Positions 1-6,066 of a stretch of DNA of 7,587 nt are shown piece by piece. This DNA is from an uncultured Erythrobacter sp. (GTDB taxonomy: Bacteria > Pseudomonadota > Alphaproteobacteria > Sphingomonadales > Sphingomonadaceae). Within the stretch, counting starts at the first letter, position 1; each line of letters begins with the position of its first letter. A program made the translations under genes and the position numbers. Under the pieces are notes generated by a model, which saw only the letters and a program-made list of their open reading frames with translations, was not told the DNA's origin and did no database searches. The stretch is from NCBI GenBank assembly GCA_947258465.1, contig CAMYIQ010000220.1:1-7587 (forward strand). Reading direction: 5' to 3'.

Positions 1-409
1 CGAGCTCCGCAGTGATGATCTGCCGATCGCGTAAATATATGACCAATCGGCTACCCCGGTCCGAAACTCCGACGATTTCGCTGGCTTCGAGGCATTTTCC
101 GTGCGGGCGCTCGACGAGGCGAGGCGCAGCCGCCCGACGTGGAAGTTGCGCGAGCATGTCGCGGCGCGTGTTGCCGGGCTGCGGGCTGATCCTCAGAATG
201 ACCCGGCGCTCTATCCGAACCTGGCGGGAAACTGGCACCCTATGTCCGTCGTCGAACCTGGGCCAGGCCACGCCCGGTGCCGAGAGCGCCGTTCCGCCCG
301 AACGACCGTGCTCCGCAGCATCCGCGTGAGCGACGACCGCACCGCCTTCGACGCCTTGGGGCGAGCCCAATGCGACCAGCATGGCAATGAGAGGGGACGG
401 AAAGGGCAT
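1..409 (-). CDS. Partial gene: small exported protein of unknown function (sphingomonad-type), cut by left edge
   Basis: Reading the minus strand from ATG at 409 gives 136 open codons with no stop before the window edge, so the C-terminus is missing. Residues 5-22 are hydrophobic (PLIAMLVALG core) and look like a short signal peptide, implying export. A low-complexity linker follows to about residue 60. From residue 62 there is a more conserved-looking part: RQVRIERRVILRISP, then a basic stretch, then PHGKCLEASEIVGV with a single Cys106, then RLVIYLRDRQIITAEL. From memory this matches short periplasmic or secreted hypothetical proteins common in sphingomonads, which share a QRVIIR-like strand, a GxxCI motif and a final beta-rich segment. 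No function is known to me. An in-frame ATG at 445 would add 12 residues but has no ribosome site; 409 has AAGG close upstream. The gene is divergent from the dehydrogenase gene. That it is coding is fairly likely, given its length and the family resemblance. Confidence 0.62.
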   Translation of the reverse strand, partial: MPFPSPLIAMLVALGSPQGVEGGAVVAHADAAEHGRSGGTALSAPGVAWPRFDDGHRVPVSRQVRIERRVILRISPQPGNTRRDMLAQLPRRAAAPRLVERPHGKCLEASEIVGVSDRGSRLVIYLRDRQIITAEL

Positions 410-566
410 GGGCCTTGTTTGGAACGCTCCTCGACCGCAGTTCATTACGTGCGGGAAATCAGATGCGTACCATTTGCGCCCCCACGCTTGAATACGGGCT
501 TAATTGTTTGTCTCCGGTTGGCAAGTGGTGGCGTCGTGGCGGCAAGCTGTGGCAGGAAAGCCGCAA

Positions 567-2015
567 ATGACCGATTCACACGCCTTCCGCAGTGCCGCCG
601 TCGATCTTCTCGGACCACGCGGCTTCACCACCGACCCGGAACTGATCGATCCCTGGCTGACTGACTGGCGCGGGCGCTATACCGGCACCGCCATGGGGCT
701 CGCCTCGCCCGCGACAACCGCGCAAGTCAGCCAATTCGTTCGACTTTGCGCCGAAAATCACGTGCCGATCGTGCCGCAAGGGGGCAATAGCGGTATGTCG
801 GGCGGCGCAACTCCCGACGCGAGCGGAACGAGCGTACTCCTATCGTTGCGCCGGATGGACACCATCCGCGATCTCGATACCGATGCCGTCCAAGTCACCT
901 GTGATGCAGGTGTCGTCTTGCAGACGCTGCATGATGCAGCTTCGGCGCAGCGACTGCGCTTTCCCCTTACCCTGGGCGGCAAGGGATCGGCGACCATTGG
1001 CGGCCTGATTTCGACCAATGCCGGCGGAACCCAGGTTCTGCGCCATGGGACCATGCGCGCCCAAGTGCTCGGCATCGAAGCGGTGATGGCGGATGGGCAA
1101 ATATATTCCAGCCTCGTCCCGCTCAAAAAGGACAATCGCGGTTTCGATCTCAAGCAATTGCTGATCGGCTCGGAAGGAACCCTGGGAATTGTGACCGGTG
1201 CGACGCTTCGATTGCTGCCCGCAATAGCGGACCGGCGCGTTGTCTGGGCCGGCTTGAAAAGCATCTCGGCAGCGCGCGATTTGTTGCGTCATTGCGAGAA
1301 CGTGGCTGGATCGGCCCTCGAAGGGTTCGAGGTTCTGCCCGCACACTGCCTCGAATCGGTGCTTGCATATTTGCCCGATGCTCGAGCTCCGCTGGCCGAC
1401 GACCACGCCTGGCATGCGCTGATCGAATTGGTCACCGACGACCGCGAATCGGAGAGCCTGGACCAAATCGTGGAACGGATGTTCGAAACCGCGATGGAAC
1501 GCGGTCTCGCCGAGAATGCCGTGGTGGCCGCTAATGAGACGCAGGCCGAAGCCTTCTGGCATCTGCGCGAGAGTATCTCTCCGGCGGAACGCGCAATAGG
1601 CCCGGCAATGCAGCACGACATATCGGTCCCGGTGGCGCGGATGGCCGAATTCGTCGAAACTGCCACGCCGCAAATCGAGGGCCGGTTTCCGGGAACGCGC
1701 GCAGTCGGCTTCGGCCATCTCGGTGACGGGAATATTCATTATCATGTTCTCGCCCCCGCTGGCGCCGTTCGGGGCGTATGGGAGAATGCGGAAGGCAAGG
1801 CGATAAGCGCCTTTGTTCATGATCTGGTGACCGAATTCGGCGGTTCGATAAGCGCAGAGCACGGGATCGGACAGATGAAACGCGAAGAGCTCGGCCGTTT
1901 GGGCGATCCCGTGGCGCTGGATCTGATGCGCACCATCAAGCGGGCATTGGATCCGCAGGGGATACTCAATCCGGGTAAGCTCGTGCCGCTTGCACCGGGG
2001 GCCGCAACGCCGTAA
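567..2015 (+). CDS. FAD-binding D-2-hydroxyacid dehydrogenase (D2HGDH/GlcD-like flavoprotein)
   Basis: The 482-residue product has the full two-domain layout of this family. The N-terminal PCMH-type FAD-binding domain (about 45-220) shows PQGGNSGMSGG (70-80), LGGKGSATIGGLISTNAGG (136-154) and GSEGTLGIVTGATLRLLP (201-218). The C-terminal FAD-oxidase domain (about 225-475) shows GHLGDGNIHYHV (383-394) and SAEHGIG (429-435), ending in the usual ALDPQGILNPGK. By analogy with D-2-hydroxyglutarate dehydrogenase, His384, His391 and Glu431 would bind the catalytic metal and His432 would be the base. The enzyme should oxidise a D-2-hydroxyacid to the 2-oxoacid in the cytoplasm, passing electrons to a flavoprotein or quinone acceptor. 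The substrate is uncertain, because Gln349 sits where I expect a substrate-binding Lys. The start is ATG 567, with AGGAAAG at 554-560; an upstream in-frame ATG at 504 would add 21 atypical residues. sapC follows after 66 bp. Confidence 0.93.
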   Translation: MTDSHAFRSAAVDLLGPRGFTTDPELIDPWLTDWRGRYTGTAMGLASPATTAQVSQFVRLCAENHVPIVPQGGNSGMSGGATPDASGTSVLLSLRRMDTIRDLDTDAVQVTCDAGVVLQTLHDAASAQRLRFPLTLGGKGSATIGGLISTNAGGTQVLRHGTMRAQVLGIEAVMADGQIYSSLVPLKKDNRGFDLKQLLIGSEGTLGIVTGATLRLLPAIADRRVVWAGLKSISAARDLLRHCENVAGSALEGFEVLPAHCLESVLAYLPDARAPLADDHAWHALIELVTDDRESESLDQIVERMFETAMERGLAENAVVAANETQAEAFWHLRESISPAERAIGPAMQHDISVPVARMAEFVETATPQIEGRFPGTRAVGFGHLGDGNIHYHVLAPAGAVRGVWENAEGKAISAFVHDLVTEFGGSISAEHGIGQMKREELGRLGDPVALDLMRTIKRALDPQGILNPGKLVPLAPGAATP

Positions 2016-2081
2016 AGCGCCCGCTTCGTGCGGATGTCCATCGGGCCTACCGCTCAATTCAATCGAATTTCGGAGAGATCC

Positions 2082-2870
2082 ATGGCCAGCGCGCCGCAGC
2101 CCAATCTGCCCCTGTTCTTCAAAGACCTGATGCCCCTCAACAGCAAGGACCATGCGAATTATCGCACCCGTCCGATGGCTAAGGCCCCCTGGCTGGCGAA
2201 GCAGCACGCCGTTCCCCTGACCGTCGACGAATTCGTCCAGGCACAGCGCGATATGCCGATCGTTTTCTCGACCGGTTCGGACCCTGTTCCCCTTGCGCTG
2301 ATGGGGCTGAACGACGGCGTCAACACCTTCGTCGACGATGAGGGCGTGGTTACCGAGCAGGTTTACATCCCGGCCTATGTACGCCGGTATCCCTTCATGC
2401 TTGCCCGCTTGAAGCCCGATGCCGACGAACTTTCGCTGTGCTTCGACTCCACCGCCGACAATGTCGGTGAATTCGAGGATGGTCAGGCGCTGTTCGAGAA
2501 TGGCGAAGCGAGCGAGGGGACCAAGCAAATCCTCGAATTCTGTGAGCAGTTCGAGCATGCCGGACAGCGGACCCAGCAGTTCATGAAGGAACTCAAGGAC
2601 CACGATCTGCTGATGGAAGGCGAAATCGCGATTACCGAGCAGGGCAACGACAAGCCTTTCGTTTATCGCGGCTTCCAGATGATCAACCAGGAAAAGCTTC
2701 GCGAACTGCGCGGCGATCAGCTCCGCAAATGGACGGAAAACGGGCTCCTGCCGCTGATCTGGGCGCAGATATTCTCGATGGACATGATGCGGACCATTTT
2801 CGGTCGCCAGCTACAGCAGGGCAAGGTTCCCCAGCCCGATGCCGCGACTGCCGGTGTTCCGACCGCTTAA
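2082..2870 (+). CDS. sapC: SapC family protein
   Basis: The 262-residue product matches the SapC family throughout: a LMPLNSKDHANYR opening (about 17-29), HAVPLTVDEF (about 46-55), MGLNDGVNTFVD, YIPAYVRRYPFML, and the characteristic late part with VYRGFQMINQEKLREL followed by LPLIWAQIFSM near the C-terminus. The family is named after a gene in the Campylobacter surface-layer protein locus. In alphaproteobacteria it is widespread, often near TonB-dependent receptor and tryptophan-halogenase-like genes, and its biochemical role is not established. No signal peptide or clear transmembrane segment is visible, so the protein looks cytoplasmic. The start is ATG 2082, with GGAGAG at 2072-2077; an in-frame ATG at 2028 lacks this spacing. 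It follows the dehydrogenase gene by 66 bp with no clear terminator between, so co-transcription is plausible. A strong terminator begins 12 bp after its stop. No receptor or halogenase gene is visible here. Confidence 0.93.
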   Translation: MASAPQPNLPLFFKDLMPLNSKDHANYRTRPMAKAPWLAKQHAVPLTVDEFVQAQRDMPIVFSTGSDPVPLALMGLNDGVNTFVDDEGVVTEQVYIPAYVRRYPFMLARLKPDADELSLCFDSTADNVGEFEDGQALFENGEASEGTKQILEFCEQFEHAGQRTQQFMKELKDHDLLMEGEIAITEQGNDKPFVYRGFQMINQEKLRELRGDQLRKWTENGLLPLIWAQIFSMDMMRTIFGRQLQQGKVPQPDAATAGVPTA

Positions 2871-2882
2871 TCGCAATACTCA

Positions 2883-2920
2883 CGGCGCGCGGCGGGTTCC
2901 TTGCCGCGCGCCGTTTTCCT
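2883..2920 (+). terminator. Rho-independent terminator after sapC
   Basis: A perfect 11-bp GC-rich stem (2883-2893 pairing with 2903-2913) encloses a 9-nt loop and is followed directly by TTTTCCTTT. It lies 12 bp after the sapC stop codon and should end the dehydrogenase-sapC transcript. It also lies within the N-terminal coding region of the metalloprotease if that gene starts at its upstream ATG (2839), which argues for a start after the hairpin. Confidence 0.88.
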
Positions 2921-2934
2921 TTGCGCTTCGCGCC

Positions 2935-3927
2935 ATGGTCGCGGCGGCGGCATTCGCCCTGCCCGGAACAGTGGCCGCAGCGGGCGATGCGGAACAAACG
3001 GCGCGAGAGCCCGCTCCGCTCGAGACTTTCCAGCGCCGCGAGGAACGCCTCTTCCGGGTTGGGTATCGACTGGCCACGGCCAATGCTGCCTTCTGTGACC
3101 AGGCCGTCAAGGTTTCCGGCCTGCTGATCCATGATGCCGATAGCTACGGCGATCCGGAAGCCGTGCGTGCCCAATTCCAACTGACAGGCGACCTCGGCGT
3201 TCAGGCCGTGGCGCCCGGATCACCGGCTGATGCGATAGGCATCGGTCAGAACGATACGATTCTGTCCATCGATGGAAAATCCATCCTCGGCGATTGGCCC
3301 AAGACAGACCCGCGCTGGCAGCGCGCCTTCGCCATTCGCGACGCAATGGATGCAGCGCTTGCCCTCGGACAGCTCGAGATTTCCTTTCTGCCTCGTAGCG
3401 GTGAGCTGCAGACCGCGCGGATCGCCGGCGTGGACGCCTGTCCCACGCGGTTCGAACTCATCGATTCCAAAAAGAGTGCCGCAGCCGATGGCAAGCGGGT
3501 AATGGTCGGAGAGAATTTTCCCGGTTTCGCATATGACGAGCCGTCTTTCGCAGCCGCGATTGCGCACGAGATGGCACACAATATCCTTCGCCATCCGCAG
3601 ACGTTCGGAGATATCGGCTGGAAACGCAGGCTGGTACGTCTTTCTGAACGCGACGCCGACCGGTTGATGCCGTGGCTGCTATACAATGCGGGCTACGATC
3701 CACGCGCTGCCATCGCCTTCATGCGAACCTGGGGGCCGAGGCATGGGGGATGGATTTTCCGTAAGCGCACCCATGATGGATGGGACGAACGGGTCGAATT
3801 CATCGAAGCGGAACTGCCCAAGATCGAACGGGCAAGAAAGTTGAATGTCGACGGTTTGGCCGATTGGAAGACACATTTTTCGAGCGATCTCGAAAAGGAA
3901 CTGGCCAGACGGCAGGCTGCCCCCTAA
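2935..3927 (+). CDS. Exported M48-type zinc metalloprotease with PDZ domain
   Basis: Starting at ATG 2935 the product has 330 residues. An Ala-rich hydrophobic N-terminus (1-17) ending at AAAG looks like a signal peptide, so the enzyme probably acts in the periplasm. A PDZ-like segment (about 80-165) carries LGVQAVAPGSPADAIG and DTILSIDGKSI. The metal site is HEMAH (211-215), the HExxH motif, with the third ligand probably Glu238 in SERDAD, the ExxxD motif of M48 gluzincins. Two cysteines (54 and 169) flank the PDZ region and could form a disulfide. The start is uncertain. The same frame is open back to ATG 2839, inside the end of sapC, which would give 362 residues with an Arg-rich N-region but would place the sapC terminator inside the gene. 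Neither start has a good ribosome site. The likely role is periplasmic protein or envelope quality control, inferred from the family. The substrate is unknown. Confidence 0.88.
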   Translation: MVAAAAFALPGTVAAAGDAEQTAREPAPLETFQRREERLFRVGYRLATANAAFCDQAVKVSGLLIHDADSYGDPEAVRAQFQLTGDLGVQAVAPGSPADAIGIGQNDTILSIDGKSILGDWPKTDPRWQRAFAIRDAMDAALALGQLEISFLPRSGELQTARIAGVDACPTRFELIDSKKSAAADGKRVMVGENFPGFAYDEPSFAAAIAHEMAHNILRHPQTFGDIGWKRRLVRLSERDADRLMPWLLYNAGYDPRAAIAFMRTWGPRHGGWIFRKRTHDGWDERVEFIEAELPKIERARKLNVDGLADWKTHFSSDLEKELARRQAAP

Positions 3928-4002
3928 ATCTCGACACGATGTGAGAAGTGGTCAAGGTCTTTGCGTAAGAACCGGCGCTTTTTTGATCCTGTTATGGCAA
4001 TC

Positions 4003-4018
4003 GAGGGGTTGGAGTTTG
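4003..4018 (+). promoter_or_regulatory. Ribosome-binding site deciding a TTG start for the GDP-mannose pyrophosphorylase gene
   Basis: GAGGGG at 4003-4008 lies 7 nt before TTG 4016. This fits because the conserved nucleotide-binding motif starts only six residues later, as usual for the family. Earlier in-frame starts (for example 3845) would lie inside the metalloprotease gene and add residues that match nothing I know in this family. Confidence 0.65.
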
Positions 4019-5053
4019 TCGACTATCGTTCCGGTCGTTTTGTGTGGTGGCAGCGGCACCAGGCTGTGGCCAAGAAGCCGTGCAGCGAAACCGAAACCCT
4101 TTATTCCCCTGCTGGGCGATAAAACGCTGTACCAGTCCACACTGGAACGGTGTTCCGACCGGAAATTGTTCGCAAGACCCGTGATCGTTGTCGGCGATAA
4201 ACACCTGCAATTTGCGCAGCAGCAAGCGTCCGAAATTGCCCCGGACGCGAAATTCATCGTCGAACCGGTCGGTCGGAACACGGCACCGGCGATAGCTCTC
4301 GCGGCGCTCGCGCTCGATGCGGACGATATCATGCTGGTGTGCCCAAGCGATCATCACATAGTGGATGCGCGAGCCTTCGAAGCTGCCGCCCTCGCCGCCG
4401 CTGGATTGGCCGCCGAAGACTGGTTGGTTTCGTTCGGTATTCAGGCGACCGCGCCGGAAACCGGTTATGGATATATTCGCCGCGGCGAGGCCGTCGGAGA
4501 CGGTTGCAGGGTCAAGCGGTTCGTAGAGAAACCAGACCTCCAGACGGCCCTCCAATTCATCGCGGACGGTGGATATGCATGGAATGGCGGAATATTCGCT
4601 TTTCGAGCGGGCCGCTTTCTTGAGGAACTGGCCGAGCATCGGCCGGATATGGCAGCCCAAACCAAGCAGGCTTACGATAGCGGACAGCACGCCGATACGA
4701 CCATCCGGCCCAACGATGCCCATTTCGCCGCCGTCGAGGGAGAATCGGTCGACTATGCGATTATGGAAAACACCGATCGCGCGGCCATGGTCGATGTGTC
4801 CATGGGCTGGTCCGACATCGGCAATTGGGATGCCCTGTTTCAGAAGCGCCTTTCCCCTTCGCAGGAGAACGTTATTACCGGCCCAGGCGAGATCATCGGT
4901 GCTAGGGGCTCGATGATCGATAGCGACGGCGCTCATGTGACCTTGGTCGGGGCCGACGATGTCGTGGTGGTTGTCAACGGCGATGATGTCCTGGTCGCGG
5001 CGCGTAGCGCGGTTCAACGTGTAGGCGAGGCAAGTCGGTGCAAGAAGCAGTGA
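4016..5053 (+). CDS. manC: Mannose-1-phosphate guanylyltransferase (GDP-mannose pyrophosphorylase), monofunctional
   Basis: The 345-residue cytoplasmic enzyme makes GDP-mannose from mannose-1-phosphate and GTP. Family motifs are complete: nucleotide-binding VVLCGGSGTRLWPRSR (7-22), PKPF (26-29), EPVGRNTAPAIALAAL (83-98), PSDHHI (110-115), ETGYGYI (158-164), FVEKP (179-183), WNGGIFAF (189-196), SVDYAIMENTD (254-264) and MGWSDIGNWDAL (273-284). At this length it lacks the C-terminal cupin isomerase domain of bifunctional AlgA/ManC proteins (around 470-480 residues). The isomerase is instead a separate class I enzyme encoded by the overlapping next gene. The start is TTG 4016, since the motif begins almost at once and a good ribosome site precedes it; no ATG in frame fits. 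GDP-mannose would feed exopolysaccharide, lipopolysaccharide or other mannose- or fucose-containing envelope glycans. The required phosphomannomutase is not in this window. Cys10 replaces the small residue (often Ser) I usually see in this motif. Confidence 0.95.
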   Translation: MSTIVPVVLCGGSGTRLWPRSRAAKPKPFIPLLGDKTLYQSTLERCSDRKLFARPVIVVGDKHLQFAQQQASEIAPDAKFIVEPVGRNTAPAIALAALALDADDIMLVCPSDHHIVDARAFEAAALAAAGLAAEDWLVSFGIQATAPETGYGYIRRGEAVGDGCRVKRFVEKPDLQTALQFIADGGYAWNGGIFAFRAGRFLEELAEHRPDMAAQTKQAYDSGQHADTTIRPNDAHFAAVEGESVDYAIMENTDRAAMVDVSMGWSDIGNWDALFQKRLSPSQENVITGPGEIIGARGSMIDSDGAHVTLVGADDVVVVVNGDDVLVAARSAVQRVGEASRCKKQ

Positions 5054-5856
5054 TCCGCAAGCTGCCCAGCACGTTCGTCGACAAGATCTGGGGCGTCGAC
5101 CGACTGCCCGCACCCTTCCCCCATCCCTCACAGAACCGGATCGGCGAAGTGTGGTTCGCCCCCCCGGATGAACTCGACGAGTTGCTGGTGAAGTATATAT
5201 TCACCAGCGAAAGACTGTCGGTTCAGGCTCATCCCGACGATCGCCAAGCCCAGGCCATGGGATTGGGGCACAGCGGCAAGAGCGAATGCTGGGTTATTCT
5301 GGATGCCGAACCCGGCGCGACCATAGCCGTTGGATTTCGCGATGAAATAACCCCGGAAGAGATGCGCGCTTCGGCTCTCGACGGAACCATTGTGGACAAG
5401 CTCGTCTGGCACGAAGTTCGGTCGGGTGACGTCTTCTATATACCCGCAGGTACGGTGCATGCGATAGGTGGCGGCGTCAGCCTGATCGAGATACAGCAGA
5501 ATTCCGACATCACCTTCCGCCTGTTCGATTACGGTCGTCCGCGCGACCTGCATCTCGATCAAGCGGTCCAGGTCGCCACGACTGGTCCCTATCCCGAGCA
5601 GTTGCGGACGAGGATGGAAGACGATGCCGGACTCCTCGTCGATGGCCCGCATTTCCGCCTGCACTATTGGCGCGCGCAGGGTTCTGTGCCCCTCCCCAAG
5701 CTCGGACAGGCTTCCTCGCTGCTCATTCCCTTCTCCGGAGAAGTCTCGTGTGAGGGCGAAACGCTCGGCGCCGGAGACTGCGCTTTGGCCTCGGCAATCC
5801 ACGACAAGTCAATCTCGGGTGATGGACTCTTGTTGATCGCCCAGGCTCGCTACTAA
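5038..5856 (+). CDS. manA: Class I mannose-6-phosphate isomerase (phosphomannose isomerase)
   Basis: The 272-residue cytoplasmic zinc enzyme interconverts fructose-6-phosphate and mannose-6-phosphate, the entry step to GDP-mannose. Motifs of class I isomerases are clear: GEVWF (36-40), LSVQAHPDD (60-68), GKSECWVIL (80-88), FYIPAGTVHAIG (133-144) and IEIQQNSDITFRLFDYGR (150-167). The expected zinc ligands Gln63, His65, Glu83 and His141 are all present. The protein is short beside the ~390-residue enterobacterial ManA, matching the compact bacterial form. The frame opens with GTG 5038, which overlaps manC by 16 bp and has GGCGAGG at 5024-5030 with good spacing. A second in-frame GTG at 5050 overlaps the manC stop by 4 bp (GTGA). 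Either implies translational coupling to manC. The next plus-strand signal is a terminator 174 bp downstream, so this closes the operon. Confidence 0.94.
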   Translation: MQEAVIRKLPSTFVDKIWGVDRLPAPFPHPSQNRIGEVWFAPPDELDELLVKYIFTSERLSVQAHPDDRQAQAMGLGHSGKSECWVILDAEPGATIAVGFRDEITPEEMRASALDGTIVDKLVWHEVRSGDVFYIPAGTVHAIGGGVSLIEIQQNSDITFRLFDYGRPRDLHLDQAVQVATTGPYPEQLRTRMEDDAGLLVDGPHFRLHYWRAQGSVPLPKLGQASSLLIPFSGEVSCEGETLGAGDCALASAIHDKSISGDGLLLIAQARY

Positions 5857-6030
5857 GTCGGAAAGCTGCTGCGATCCGGTCCGTTTTCGCGCCGAACCGT
5901 GCTCTGGCGCCTGTACCGGCAACCTTGAAACCCGGACGCTCCAGCCCCATTTCCTTCAGTGCCCGGTCGCGCTTTCCCTCATGGCGCTTCCGGCAGATGC
6001 ACGAGAGTGCATTTCCTCCCTGAACCTTGG
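5857..6030. other. Long 3' untranslated stretch between manA and its terminator; no confident gene
   Basis: About 174 bp separate the manA stop codon from the terminator hairpin. No plus-strand frame here looks like a known protein. On the minus strand a frame from GTG 6034 stays open to 5723; its first ~58 residues cover this gap and have a plausible charged composition (CRKRHEGKRDRALKEMG), but the rest runs antisense to manA and I recognise no family. A small perfect inverted repeat, ATGCAC-gaga-GTGCAT, lies at 5997-6012. The stretch may be the 3' UTR of the manC-manA mRNA, or hold a small RNA ending at the terminator. Confidence 0.4.
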
Positions 6031-6063
6031 CCACCCCGCGTTATCGACGCGGGGTGGTTTTTT
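6031..6063 (+). terminator. Rho-independent terminator of the manC-manA transcript
   Basis: A perfect 10-bp GC-rich stem (6031-6040 with 6048-6057) has a 7-nt loop and is followed by six T residues (6058-6063). The T tract is on the plus strand only, so it ends rightward transcription and protects the convergent amidohydrolase gene, whose stop codon begins 4 bp beyond the T tract. Read leftward, the same hairpin lies just after the amidohydrolase stop but lacks a T run. Confidence 0.92.
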
Positions 6064-6066
6064 CGT

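Noticed and set aside
12..664. Plus-strand open frames before the dehydrogenase gene
   Set aside because: Their Arg- and Pro-rich translations look like shadows, and they overlap the better-supported minus-strand exported-protein gene and the dehydrogenase start.
2016..2081. Possible terminator between the dehydrogenase gene and sapC
   Set aside because: Only a 4-bp stem (CCGC/GCGG) without a T tract is present.
840..2603. 587-codon open frame on the minus strand across the dehydrogenase and sapC genes
   Set aside because: It is antisense to two well-supported family members, and its translation matches no family I know. Long antisense frames are common in GC-rich DNA.
3961..3995. Possible promoter before manC (TTGCGT with TGTTAT)
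   Set aside because: The spacing of about 23 bp is too long for a standard sigma-70 promoter, and both boxes are poor matches.
3992..5131. 379-codon open frame on the minus strand opposite manC
   Set aside because: It mirrors the reading frame of a clearly conserved enzyme, and its translation shows no recognisable motifs.
5957..6014. 18-codon minus-strand ORF from ATG 6012, preceded by GGGAGGAA
   Set aside because: The ribosome-site-like sequence abuts the ATG with no spacing, the start lies in a hairpin, and the peptide has no recognisable character.
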